A stretch of DNA of 15,711 nucleotides from an uncultured bacterium (GTDB taxonomy: Bacteria > UBA4055): the NCBI GenBank assembly GCA_937873545.1, contig CALMWI010000356.1:1-15711 (forward strand). The letters are read 5' to 3'. How positions within the stretch are numbered: the first letter of the stretch is position 1; every line of letters begins with the position of its first letter. A program made the translations under genes and the position numbers. The notes below the pieces were generated by a model that was not told the origin of the DNA, made no database searches, and saw only the letters and a list, made by a program, of their open reading frames with translations. This document shows, one piece after another, positions 1-7,063 of this stretch.

Positions 1-882
1 GGAAGACCTATGATAATCAGGCTTCTTGATCCGCCGCTTCATGAATTCTTACCGAAAGAAGAAGACGACATTATAGGCGTTGCAAAAGAAATAAATGTAT
101 CTGTAGATCAGCTTAAACAGACAATAAGCAGTCTTCACGAATTCAATCCTATGCTCGGATTCAGAGGATGCCGCCTTGCCGTAGTTTATCCGGAGATCGG
201 AAGAATGCAGGCAAGAGCGATATTTAAAGCCGCTTTAAATGTAAAAGGTTCAAAACCGTGGATCGAAGTACCGCTTACTGGTAAAGTAAAAGAATATATG
301 ATCGTAAAAGAAATAATCGAGCAGGTGGCGGTTGAACTTGGCGCGAAAGGTAAAGTTGATTATAAAGTCGGAACAATGATCGAGGTGCCTAGAGCAGCTC
401 TGACAGCTCAGGAATTTGCGGGCGAGTGTGATTTTATGAGCTTCGGAACGAACGATCTTACTCAGATGACCTGCGGATTCTCAAGAGATGACGCAGGCAG
501 TTTCTTAGGTAAATATGTCGATCTCGGAATATATGATAAAGATCCGTTCCAGACTATAGATCGTGAAGGAGTCGGCAATCTTATGTATCATTGCGTAATG
601 GTAGCTAAAGAAACAAATCCGAACATTCACATCGGTATCTGCGGCGAACATGGAGGGGATCCTGATTCTGTTGAATTCTGCCACATGATAGGACTGGATG
701 AAGTCAGCTGTTCACCTTACCGTGTACCTGTCGCAAGGCTTGCAGCTGCTCATGCAGCTATAAATTATCCGTACAGCGATGAATGCGGATGCGGCGATGA
801 GGATTGCGGATGTGAAGACGGTCACAGCCACGGTCATGAACACGGTCACGACCATGACTGCGGTTGCGGACATAAACACTAG
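1..882 (+). CDS. ppdK: Pyruvate,phosphate dikinase, C-terminal part, with Cys/His-rich tail
   Basis: This is the C-terminal PEP/pyruvate-binding TIM barrel of pyruvate,phosphate dikinase, which interconverts pyruvate + ATP + Pi with PEP + AMP + PPi in the cytoplasm. The frame is open from base 1, so the N-terminal nucleotide-binding and phosphohistidine domains lie outside the window. Family motifs seen in order are IRLLDPPLHEFLP, GFRGCRL, GTMIEVPRAAL, SFGTNDLTQMT and GICGEHGGDP (with the catalytic acid Cys), then SCSPYRVPVARLAAAHAA, where known PPDKs nearly end. The protein here continues for about 36 residues with six Cys and eight His, including GHSHGHEHGHDH and CGCGHKH. That tail resembles metal-binding tails of proteins such as SlyD or HypB, but its role here is unknown. 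A terminator follows directly. Identification as PPDK is secure; the tail's function is inference only. Confidence 0.96.
   Translation, partial: GRPMIIRLLDPPLHEFLPKEEDDIIGVAKEINVSVDQLKQTISSLHEFNPMLGFRGCRLAVVYPEIGRMQARAIFKAALNVKGSKPWIEVPLTGKVKEYMIVKEIIEQVAVELGAKGKVDYKVGTMIEVPRAALTAQEFAGECDFMSFGTNDLTQMTCGFSRDDAGSFLGKYVDLGIYDKDPFQTIDREGVGNLMYHCVMVAKETNPNIHIGICGEHGGDPDSVEFCHMIGLDEVSCSPYRVPVARLAAAHAAINYPYSDECGCGDEDCGCEDGHSHGHEHGHDHDCGCGHKH
819..858 (+). repeat. Low-complexity GGTCAC/GGTCAT repeat coding the His-rich tail
   Basis: Short, imperfect reiteration of a Gly-His/Asp-His dicodon (GGTCAC, GGTCAT, GAACAC, GACCAT) inside the 3' end of ppdK. It encodes alternating His in the Cys/His-rich tail. 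Such six-base repeats can vary in number by replication slippage, so the tail length may differ between strains. Confidence 0.5.
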
Positions 883-902
883 AAACAGATATTTAATTAA
901 AT

Positions 903-935
903 AAAAAAGGAACTCTGAAGGGTTCCTTTTTTATT
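903..935 (+). terminator. Intrinsic terminator after ppdK
   Basis: The arms at 903-913 (six A then GGAAC) and 922-932 (GTTCC then six T) form an 11-bp stem with an 8-base loop. The T run lies in the 3' arm and continues after a single A. It starts about 20 bases after the ppdK stop and separates ppdK from the marR transcript. Confidence 0.88.
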
Positions 936-949
936 TTCTTATTTTTTAC

Positions 950-978
950 TTGACAAAAGTTTACCGGGTAAATAAATT
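950..978 (+). promoter_or_regulatory. Sigma-70-type promoter for the MarR gene
   Basis: A perfect TTGACA -35 box (950-955) lies 17 bases before TAAATT (973-978). Transcription would start near 985, giving a leader of only about 20 bases before the ATG at 1004. The spacer is filled by a palindrome (960-972), so a bound repressor would block polymerase. Confidence 0.72.
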
Positions 979-1005
979 ACCAAGTAAATTATTGAGCAGG
1001 TAAAT
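960..1005 (+). promoter_or_regulatory. Putative operator array: palindrome plus GTAAAT direct repeats at 16-base period
   Basis: TTTACC-G-GGTAAA (960-972) is a perfect 6-1-6 inverted repeat between the -35 and -10 boxes. GTAAAT recurs at 968-973, 984-989 and 1000-1005, exactly 16 bases apart, and the last copy runs into the start codon at 1004. The second copy has a weaker partner, TTAC at 977-980. The inverted repeat suits a MarR dimer, so autoregulation by the adjacent MarR protein is the simplest reading, but binding is inferred. Confidence 0.6.
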
Positions 1006-1468
1006 GAAAGACTCTCTCATCGAACAAATATCAGGATCATTGAACTCCATAAAAGGCAAATGTCAGCTGAAAGACAGAACGATAGCCGCAGAACTTAAAG
1101 TCTCATGCTCAGAGCTTAACTGCATGAAGCTGTTTCTGTTAAATAGTAAACTTTCCGTAAAGGATATTGCTGAAAAGCTGGGAATTACATCAGGCGGAGT
1201 TACAAAAATAGTCAGCCAGCTGGAAGGTCAATCACTTTTAAGAAGAGATATGGACCCTGATGACAGGCGCGGAATAGTAGTTTCTCTTACACCCGGCGGA
1301 GAAAGACTGATAGCCGACCTGAAGAAAAAAACTATAAATTATTATGACTCACTTTTCAAAAACCTATCGAAAGCTGAAAAAGAAGATATATTTAAAGGAC
1401 TGCAGATTCTTGATGAATCATGGATAAAACTTACAGGTGTAAAATCACAGGGAATTGAAAATTGTTGA
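1004..1468 (+). CDS. MarR-family winged-helix transcriptional regulator
   Basis: A 154-residue protein of the usual MarR length, expected to act as a DNA-binding dimer. The recognition region is seen at about 50-73 (SVKDIAEKLGITSGGVTKIV), followed by the wing with the family signature RRDMDPDDRRGIVVSLTPGG near 80-99, and then C-terminal dimerisation helices. Four cysteines (20, 35, 40 and the terminal residue 154) could allow redox or metal sensing, but no family member I can name matches this pattern. The gene sits 68 bases upstream of the ion-pump operon on the same strand, so that operon is a likely target together with its own promoter. The start is ATG at 1004. The only Shine-Dalgarno-like AGG (998-1000) is very close to it, so translation may be weak. 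Confidence 0.88.
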   Translation: MKDSLIEQISGSLNSIKGKCQLKDRTIAAELKVSCSELNCMKLFLLNSKLSVKDIAEKLGITSGGVTKIVSQLEGQSLLRRDMDPDDRRGIVVSLTPGGERLIADLKKKTINYYDSLFKNLSKAEKEDIFKGLQILDESWIKLTGVKSQGIENC

Positions 1469-1470
1469 AA

Positions 1471-1498
1471 ATTTCATTGTTGCATAAAGTAATATAAT
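1471..1498 (+). promoter_or_regulatory. Possible promoter for the ion-pump operon
   Basis: A consensus TATAAT lies at 1493-1498. The only -35 candidates are poor (ATTTCA at 1471-1476, 16-base spacer). A 5-4-5 inverted repeat (ATAAT/ATTAT, 1494-1507) overlaps the -10 box. No GTAAAT operator copy is seen here, so the operon could also be read through from the marR promoter. Confidence 0.35.
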
Positions 1499-1536
1499 GT
1501 ATATTATGGAAGATAAATATACTGCAGGGATAAATA

Positions 1537-2025
1537 ATGGATAAGATCGTAAAGGTAATTTTTTCGTCAATTGTTCTTACATTGTTCTATTTTGTATGGA
1601 CGCGGACCACAAATGTGAACAATCTTCTGGTGACCGGCGCGCTTGCATTAACGGTGAGTCTCATTTATAGAGATTATCTAGTAATGCCGATACTGCATCC
1701 GAAGAGGATCGGCTACAGTCTGTTTTATATTGTCATATTATTTATCGAGATCGTTAAATCGAACATAGATGTGGCTCTTAGGGTTATCAGGCCGGTAATC
1801 CCAATCAATCCGGGAATAGTAACTGTAAAAACGAAGCTTAAATCTCCAATGGGAAGGCTGATACTAACAAATTCCATTACATTGACACCCGGAACTCTGA
1901 CAGTTGATATGGTAGATGATACGCTGTATATTCACTGGATAGATGTAAAAGATAAAGAGGAGACCGGCGCAACTGAAAAAATAGTCAGTAATTTTGAAAA
2001 ATATCTGGAGGTGATCTTTGGATAA
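1537..2025 (+). CDS. mrpE: MrpE/MnhE-like (MbhA-type) membrane subunit
   Basis: First gene of the operon and a membrane subunit of the Mrp-type cation/proton antiporter module (MbhA in archaeal hydrogenase complexes). At 162 residues it has the family length. Two or three hydrophobic helices lie in the first 75 residues. The family core follows: SNIDVALRVIRPVIPINPGI near 75-94, then LTNSITLTPGTLTVD near 110-124 and the cytoplasmic end with YIHWIDV. An AGGGA Shine-Dalgarno site (1526-1530) lies six bases before the ATG. MrpE helps assemble or stabilise the antiporter and is not itself a channel. The gene ends inside the next gene, indicating coupled translation. Confidence 0.93.
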   Translation: MDKIVKVIFSSIVLTLFYFVWTRTTNVNNLLVTGALALTVSLIYRDYLVMPILHPKRIGYSLFYIVILFIEIVKSNIDVALRVIRPVIPINPGIVTVKTKLKSPMGRLILTNSITLTPGTLTVDMVDDTLYIHWIDVKDKEETGATEKIVSNFEKYLEVIFG

Positions 2026-2287
2026 ACTGCCTGAAATCATACTGCAGATATCCACTTATTTTGTGTCTGCAGGAATCATACTCGCAACATTAAGAATGAT
2101 AAAAGGCCCGTCTATGGCAGACAGAGCTGTAGCTCTGGATACTTTTACTGTGATATCCATATCACTTATAGTTCTGATATCGTGCCTGGCAGGCAGAGTT
2201 ATATTTCTTGATGTCGGAATGGTGTATGCTATCTTGAGCTTTATTGGGGTAGTTGCTGTAGCAAGATATATCGAAGGGGGTCTATGA
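2018..2287 (+). CDS. mrpF: MrpF/MnhF-like (MbhB-type) membrane subunit, TTG start
   Basis: Small three-helix subunit (89 residues) of the Mrp module. The family core KGPSMADRAVALDTFTV is seen near 29-45, then LISCLAGRVIFLDVGMVYAIL. The start is TTG at 2018, chosen because GGAGGTGAT (2007-2015) lies at ideal spacing before it and the family N-terminus begins here. It overlaps the end of mrpE by 8 bases. A shorter ATG start would delete the first transmembrane helix. The gene ends in an ATGA overlap with mrpG. Confidence 0.92.
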   Translation: MDKLPEIILQISTYFVSAGIILATLRMIKGPSMADRAVALDTFTVISISLIVLISCLAGRVIFLDVGMVYAILSFIGVVAVARYIEGGL

Positions 2288-2628
2288 TGCAATGGAATAC
2301 ACTGCTTGGTTCGATATTGACCCTGACCGGTTCGATATTTTTGTTTCTCGGTGCTCTTGGAGTTTACAGGATGCCCGACCTTTACAACAGAATGCAGGCC
2401 GGAACTAAGGCCACAACACTTGGTACGATGCTGACACTTATGGGAATAGGCGTCTGCCATACAGAATGGATAGGGCAGATACTGATACTTATAATATTCA
2501 TAGCAATTACAAATCCGATATCATCACATGCTCTTGCGAGAGCCGCGCATTTTAAAGGAATACCTCTTACAGAAAAGAGCGTAATAGACAAGCTGAAAGA
2601 TGAAAAAAGTAAACCGGAGGTAAAATAA
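2284..2628 (+). CDS. mrpG: MrpG/MnhG-like (MbhC-type) membrane subunit
   Basis: Three-helix subunit of the Mrp cation/proton antiporter module, 114 residues. The family signature GVYRMPDLYNRMQAGTKATT is near 27-46, followed by two helices and the family's conserved helix end TNPISSHALARAAH (about 76-90), then a charged, hydrophilic C-terminal tail. Two adjacent ATG codons (2284 and 2287) are possible starts. The GGGGG at 2276-2280 is better spaced for the second, which would remove one residue. It overlaps mrpF by 4 bases and shares one base with the next gene. Confidence 0.93.
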   Translation: MMQWNTLLGSILTLTGSIFLFLGALGVYRMPDLYNRMQAGTKATTLGTMLTLMGIGVCHTEWIGQILILIIFIAITNPISSHALARAAHFKGIPLTEKSVIDKLKDEKSKPEVK

Positions 2629-2885
2629 TGGAATTACAGCACGGCATTATTATACTTATGGGGCTTGCGATGATACTTTCGGCTATACTTGCTATGGTTG
2701 TAAAAGACCTTATTTCATCGGTGGTCGCTGTCGGGGTCGTAAGCTTGTTTGCAAGTATAATATATTTGCTTCTTCAGGCTCCGGATGTCGCTATGACCGA
2801 GGCAGCTATAGGAGCAGGCCTCTCCACACTGATCTTCCTTTATGCGCTACACAAAACAAAAGATGCGGAGGAAGAAAATGATTAA
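2628..2885 (+). CDS. MbhD-like subunit (DUF4040, equivalent to part of the MrpA C-terminus)
   Basis: An 85-residue membrane protein with three hydrophobic segments. The motif LLQAPDVAMTEAAIGAGLS (about 47-65) marks the DUF4040/MbhD family, which forms part of the C-terminal region of MrpA in Bacillus-type antiporters and is a separate subunit (MbhD) in archaeal Mbh. In the solved Mbh and Mrp structures this piece sits in the proposed sodium-path part of the membrane arm, so a cation-transport role is likely here. A GGAGG site lies at 2616-2620. The ATG overlaps the mrpG stop by one base, and the 3' end overlaps the next gene by 8 bases. Confidence 0.9.
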   Translation: MELQHGIIILMGLAMILSAILAMVVKDLISSVVAVGVVSLFASIIYLLLQAPDVAMTEAAIGAGLSTLIFLYALHKTKDAEEEND

Positions 2886-3576
2886 GAAATTATTCGCTGC
2901 CGTTCTTCTTGTGTTTATGACTGTAATGTTATATCAGCTCTATTCTAATATAACCGAAAAAAGCGAACTGTCAGGAGTATCGCGCGGCTACGCAGAAAGA
3001 GGAGCTTCCGAATTGGGGACACAGAACATTGTAACATCGATAGTTGTAACTTACAGGGGTCTCGATACTCTTGGCGAGGTATCAGTGCTTTTCATAGCGG
3101 CAACAGGAGTCGCGGTGCTTCTTAGAAGAAGAAAAGAAGATGAGCCTGCCGTTACCGCAGCAAAAAGACAATCGAGTGAAATACTCCAGACTGGAACCAG
3201 ACTGCTTACTCCGATAATAATCATGTTCGGAGTCTATATTTTTATAAACGGGCATCTTTCTCCCGGAGGCGGATTTCAGGGGGGTGCAGTGATAGCCTCG
3301 GCGGTTCTTCTGCTGTTCCTTTCAGATATCAATTATAAGATAAATCACGGTCTGTTCAATGTTATAGAATCTTTTTCAGGTGTGTTTTATGTACTGATAG
3401 GTATCCTTGGACTGCTTCTTTTCGGAGTAAATAATTTCCTCGATAACAGGATCCTTCCGCTGGGTGAATTCGGAACTATACTGAGCGCGGGAGCAATTCC
3501 GGTAATATATTCTCTTGTCGGTCTTAAAGTCGGTACGGAACTCGCCAGTATAATTGATAACATGAAAAAGGATTAA
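2878..3576 (+). CDS. MbhE-MrpB (MbhF) fusion membrane subunit
   Basis: A 232-residue membrane protein made of two units that are separate genes in Pyrococcus furiosus Mbh. The N-terminal part (about 1-85) has a membrane segment and the MbhE signature VVTYRGLDTLGEVSVLFIAA. The C-terminal part (about 100-232) is the MrpB/MnhB domain with TPIIIMFGVYIFINGHLSPG and GGFQGGAVIASAVL. The start at 2878 is chosen over upstream in-frame ATGs (2842, 2863) because GGAGG at 2867-2871 is six bases before it and because MIKKLF begins a helix. It overlaps the preceding gene by 8 bases. It supplies part of the cation-transport half of the membrane arm. Confidence 0.9.
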   Translation: MIKKLFAAVLLVFMTVMLYQLYSNITEKSELSGVSRGYAERGASELGTQNIVTSIVVTYRGLDTLGEVSVLFIAATGVAVLLRRRKEDEPAVTAAKRQSSEILQTGTRLLTPIIIMFGVYIFINGHLSPGGGFQGGAVIASAVLLLFLSDINYKINHGLFNVIESFSGVFYVLIGILGLLLFGVNNFLDNRILPLGEFGTILSAGAIPVIYSLVGLKVGTELASIIDNMKKD

Positions 3577-3578
3577 AA

Positions 3579-3932
3579 ATGAATATAATTCACGTTATAG
3601 GTTTTATCCTTATGCTGATCGGCTTCTGGGGAATGCTTACGCAGAAAAATATGATCAAGATAGTTCTTGCACTGGCGATCGTGGAAACAGGGTTACAGCT
3701 CGTAATGGTCGCATTCGGGTTTATCAAAGGAAGAACCGCGCCTATACTGGATTCCGCGGAACTTGTAAATAATCCTGCGTCCATGATAGTCGATCCTGTA
3801 CCTCAGGCGCTGGTTCTGACAGCCATCGTGATCGGCGTCGCTGTAAACGCTCTGATGCTTACATTCGTGATCAGACTTTATCAGAAAAAGAAGACTCTGT
3901 CAATAACCGAATATAAGGATCTAAAATGGTAA
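3579..3932 (+). CDS. mrpC: MrpC/MnhC-like (NuoK-like, MbhG-type) membrane subunit
   Basis: A 117-residue, three-helix NuoK/MrpC protein. The diagnostic segment is DPVPQALVLTAIVIGVAVNA near 72-91. A conserved Glu (AIVETGLQLVM, residue about 36) falls in the second helix, where NuoK has a key proton-path glutamate. An AAGGA site precedes the ATG. The gene begins two bases after the previous stop and overlaps the next gene by 7 bases. It should link the MrpB/MbhE part to the antiporter-like subunits. Confidence 0.93.
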   Translation: MNIIHVIGFILMLIGFWGMLTQKNMIKIVLALAIVETGLQLVMVAFGFIKGRTAPILDSAELVNNPASMIVDPVPQALVLTAIVIGVAVNALMLTFVIRLYQKKKTLSITEYKDLKW

Positions 3933-6900
3933 ACCCTTTATATATTGTCGCCATACTGCTCGGAACAGGATTCCTTTTACCTCTGATCTCAAAAGCAGGC
4001 AGAAGAATTTCGCTCACTGTATTTTTTATGAGTCTGATTTCCGTATCGGCGATAAGCTACCAATGGCTATGGTCTTTCTTGTTCGGGGGACAAACAGCGG
4101 CAATGTTCTATACAGCCGGAGTTGAACCGCCACTTTCGATAAATTTTCTGATAGGCTACAAAGAAGCAATTTTTTTAACTGCTGTCAATTTCATGGGTCT
4201 TGTAGGCGCGATTTACATGTCAACTCAGATAAAAGAGACAGGATATAAAGCTATGGTTCTGTTTCTTTTAATGGTTCTCGGACTGAACGGTCTTATACTT
4301 ACCGCGGATATTTTTAACCTTTTTGTGTTTATGGAGATAACTTCGATCGCGACTTTCTCGCTTGTCGGAATGGACCTGAAATTAAATTCGCTTACGGGCG
4401 GATTTAAATATATGATAGCCGGCGGCCTTGCTTCGGTTTTTCTTCTTCTTGGAATTATAATACTTTATTCTTTAACCGGAACACTCGGCATTGAGAGCAT
4501 GTCGCAGTATGTACTGAATGTCGATAATATCAAACTCCTTTCAATAGGATCTTTTCTGCTGATTTTTTCTTTTATAATCGAAATGAAACAGTTCCCGGCT
4601 AACGGCTGGGCTATAGATGTTTATGACGGAGCTAATCCGGGCATTACAGGGCTTGCCTCCGCAACGGGGACGGCAGCTGTTTTTTACTCGCTGTACAAGA
4701 TCATGCCTATAGTATCTGATGAGATCCTGAGTATTATTATTTTTACTGGTTCTCTGACCTTTATTGCATCAAATCTGATGGGATTAATGCAGACCAACCC
4801 GAGAAGGATGCTGGGGTATTCTTCTGTAGCCCAGATGGGTCTGGTTATGGCTGCAGCCGCATGGTCGGTTTTCTCGCAGAACGACGGAATTTTTTTTACA
4901 TCCGTACTTCCTCTGCTACTTAATCATTTTTTTGCGAAGGCGGGTTTATTCTGGATATCAGGTATAATTAAAAAGAACGATTACAGAAATTGGGGAGTGA
5001 TAAGAGAGAATAAGGTGCTTTCAGGCATATTCATCGTCATGGTTCTTGCTCTGACTGGAATGCCGCCTTTCCCGGGATTCTGGGGTAAATGGAATTTAGT
5101 TCTTGATCTTGCGGCAAATTATGAATTCTTCTGGATATTCATAATTCTTCTCGGATCTCTTTTTGAAGCGGGATATATGCTGAGATGGCTTGGAGTGACG
5201 CTCAAGAAAACTTCTGAGAAAGATATTATAGCATACGATTCATACAAAGTGCTTGCGATCGAGATAATTAACATTACCCTTCTTGCAGTATCTTTCTTTT
5301 ATTTTTTCAGGCAGAACCAGGGTCATTTGAGCTATTACCTTCCATATACTGCAGGATTAGCGCTGCTCGGTCTCAGATCTCTCCCTGAAAGATTTAAAGG
5401 TGTCCTTGCTCTGACTTCAATATTCTTTTACGGTTATATGTTCCTGCCTCTTCAGACCGGATTTGTATTTTTCTTTAACGCGATGTTCATATTCGGAGCT
5501 TTCGTACTTACGATCGCCACATTGAACAGAAAAAAGAGAAGCAGCACTTTTTATGGTCTTCTAATGTTGATGACCGGGTCTTTGATCGCCATTGCGAACG
5601 CAGATAACATCCTTCACTTTTTTATTTCTTGGGAGATTATGACAGTTACATCGTATCTTCTTATTAGAAGAGGGAATGAGTCCGAGAAAGAATCTTATAG
5701 TTATATCATGTTCTCACTTGGCGGAGCATTTCTGATACTTTCGGGATTTGCTTACGCATACTCTCAGAATCCTGAATTTCTGAGTTTCAATATATTATCA
5801 ATGGCTCAGGAAAGCTCTGCAGCCGCATTCATTTTAATTTCTCTGGGTTTTTTGATCAAAAGCGCCGCGCTGGGAGTTCATATATGGATCGCGGGAGCTT
5901 ATTCAAAAGCCGAGGACGATGTGACCCCGTTCATTTCGGCTCTGCTTTCAAAGGCCGGAATTTTCGGCTTCGTAATGCTACTGCTTACGATGGGTATTCC
6001 GAAAACGGAATATATTGATCTTGCATATATTCTAAGCTGGGTAGGAGCTCTTACCGCGCTCATCGGAACTATGATGGCAATTCATGAAGAGAACGCCAAA
6101 AGACTTCTCGCATATTCAAGTATGGGGCAGGTCGGATATATTATCCTTGCTCTTTCAATTATGTCGGGTCTCGGATGGACAGCGGCAATGTTCCAGATGA
6201 TCAACCATTTTCTGATCAAGGGAGTTCTGTTCCTTGCGATCGCGGGTGTTATTTACAGAACAGGCACTGCGGACATGTATAAAATGGGCGGACTTATTAA
6301 AAAAATGCCGTGGTCGTTCACGGCTGTTATGTTCGGCATAATAGCGATCTCGGGAGTTCCTCCGCTGACGGGATTCGGAGCAAAATGGCTCCTTTATGAA
6401 GCCCTGATCGAAAAAGGCTGGTACCTTCAGACCGGAGCGGCCTTTTTTGCAAGCACGGTAGCTTTTCTTTACTGTTTCAGGCTTATTCATGCCATCTTCC
6501 TCGGGCAGCCTAAGAACGAATTCAGGAATGTAAAAGAAGCTCCAGCGTGGTTCATAGTACCTCAATATATATTCATAATGGTAATATTCCTGTTCTCCGT
6601 TTTCCCCAAACTTCTTATTGATCAGATCACCGGGATCGTTGATCCGATATTCGGCAGCGGATTGACATGGCAGGGCGGAACGGCCATAACATCACTGGGC
6701 TACTGGAACGGCACTACCGTCATGACTATCGTCGGTGTAATATTCGTTGTGCTGGCCGCGGGACTGTTCATCAAGTCGCCCAAGGTACAAAAAGTAAAAC
6801 AGTTCAATATAGTTTTCTCGGCTGAAAGACCGGAAACTCCCGAGCTGACACATTTCGCTTATGAATTCTTCAGACCTTACAGAAGAGCGCTTGGCTGGAT

Positions 6901-7063
6901 GATAGCTCCGTACGCAAAGAATTTCTGGGCTGCGGTTACAGAATGGACTTTAACAATTTCAGATTCTCTCAGAAAGATCTATACAGGCAACACACAAACT
7001 TACATTTTCTATATTCTGATGATGAGCGTAGTGCTTTTCTATGTTACCGTAGGAGTTAAATAA
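3926..7063 (+). CDS. Double antiporter-like subunit (two MrpD/NuoL/M/N domains fused, MbhH-H' type)
   Basis: A 1045-residue polytopic membrane protein containing two complete proton-pumping antiporter modules in one chain. Copy 1 (about 1-460) has FMEITSIATFSLVG (E137), EMKQFPANGWAIDVYDGANP (K221), NHFFAKAGLFW (K338) and GMPPFPGFWGKW (K388). Copy 2 (about 470-950) has FFISWEIMTVTSY (E570), GFLIKSAALGVHIWIAGAYS (K645), RLLAYSSMGQVGYI, NHFLIKGVLFLA (K765) and GVPPLTGFGAKW (K820). These match the Glu/Lys channel residues of NuoL/M/N, so both channels look functional. The last 80 residues hold an amphipathic stretch and a final membrane helix (about 1024-1041), recalling the lateral arm of NuoL. 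Archaeal Mbx carries the two as separate genes, mbxH and mbxH'. An AAGGAT site precedes the ATG. Confidence 0.93.
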   Translation: MVNPLYIVAILLGTGFLLPLISKAGRRISLTVFFMSLISVSAISYQWLWSFLFGGQTAAMFYTAGVEPPLSINFLIGYKEAIFLTAVNFMGLVGAIYMSTQIKETGYKAMVLFLLMVLGLNGLILTADIFNLFVFMEITSIATFSLVGMDLKLNSLTGGFKYMIAGGLASVFLLLGIIILYSLTGTLGIESMSQYVLNVDNIKLLSIGSFLLIFSFIIEMKQFPANGWAIDVYDGANPGITGLASATGTAAVFYSLYKIMPIVSDEILSIIIFTGSLTFIASNLMGLMQTNPRRMLGYSSVAQMGLVMAAAAWSVFSQNDGIFFTSVLPLLLNHFFAKAGLFWISGIIKKNDYRNWGVIRENKVLSGIFIVMVLALTGMPPFPGFWGKWNLVLDLAANYEFFWIFIILLGSLFEAGYMLRWLGVTLKKTSEKDIIAYDSYKVLAIEIINITLLAVSFFYFFRQNQGHLSYYLPYTAGLALLGLRSLPERFKGVLALTSIFFYGYMFLPLQTGFVFFFNAMFIFGAFVLTIATLNRKKRSSTFYGLLMLMTGSLIAIANADNILHFFISWEIMTVTSYLLIRRGNESEKESYSYIMFSLGGAFLILSGFAYAYSQNPEFLSFNILSMAQESSAAAFILISLGFLIKSAALGVHIWIAGAYSKAEDDVTPFISALLSKAGIFGFVMLLLTMGIPKTEYIDLAYILSWVGALTALIGTMMAIHEENAKRLLAYSSMGQVGYIILALSIMSGLGWTAAMFQMINHFLIKGVLFLAIAGVIYRTGTADMYKMGGLIKKMPWSFTAVMFGIIAISGVPPLTGFGAKWLLYEALIEKGWYLQTGAAFFASTVAFLYCFRLIHAIFLGQPKNEFRNVKEAPAWFIVPQYIFIMVIFLFSVFPKLLIDQITGIVDPIFGSGLTWQGGTAITSLGYWNGTTVMTIVGVIFVVLAAGLFIKSPKVQKVKQFNIVFSAERPETPELTHFAYEFFRPYRRALGWMIAPYAKNFWAAVTEWTLTISDSLRKIYTGNTQTYIFYILMMSVVLFYVTVGVK

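Noticed and set aside
1494..1507. ATAAT-GTAT-ATTAT inverted repeat before mrpE as a second operator.
   Set aside because: It is all A/T, shares no sequence with the GTAAAT array and can arise from the TATAAT box by chance.
2842..2877. Upstream ATGs giving a longer N-terminus for the MbhE-MrpB fusion.
   Set aside because: The extension is very basic, overlaps the previous gene more and lacks a ribosome site. GGAGG is ideally placed for ATG 2878.
6155..6565. Minus-strand open frame of 136 codons inside the double antiporter gene.
   Set aside because: It is antisense to conserved membrane segments and has no start signal; composition is typical of a shadow frame.
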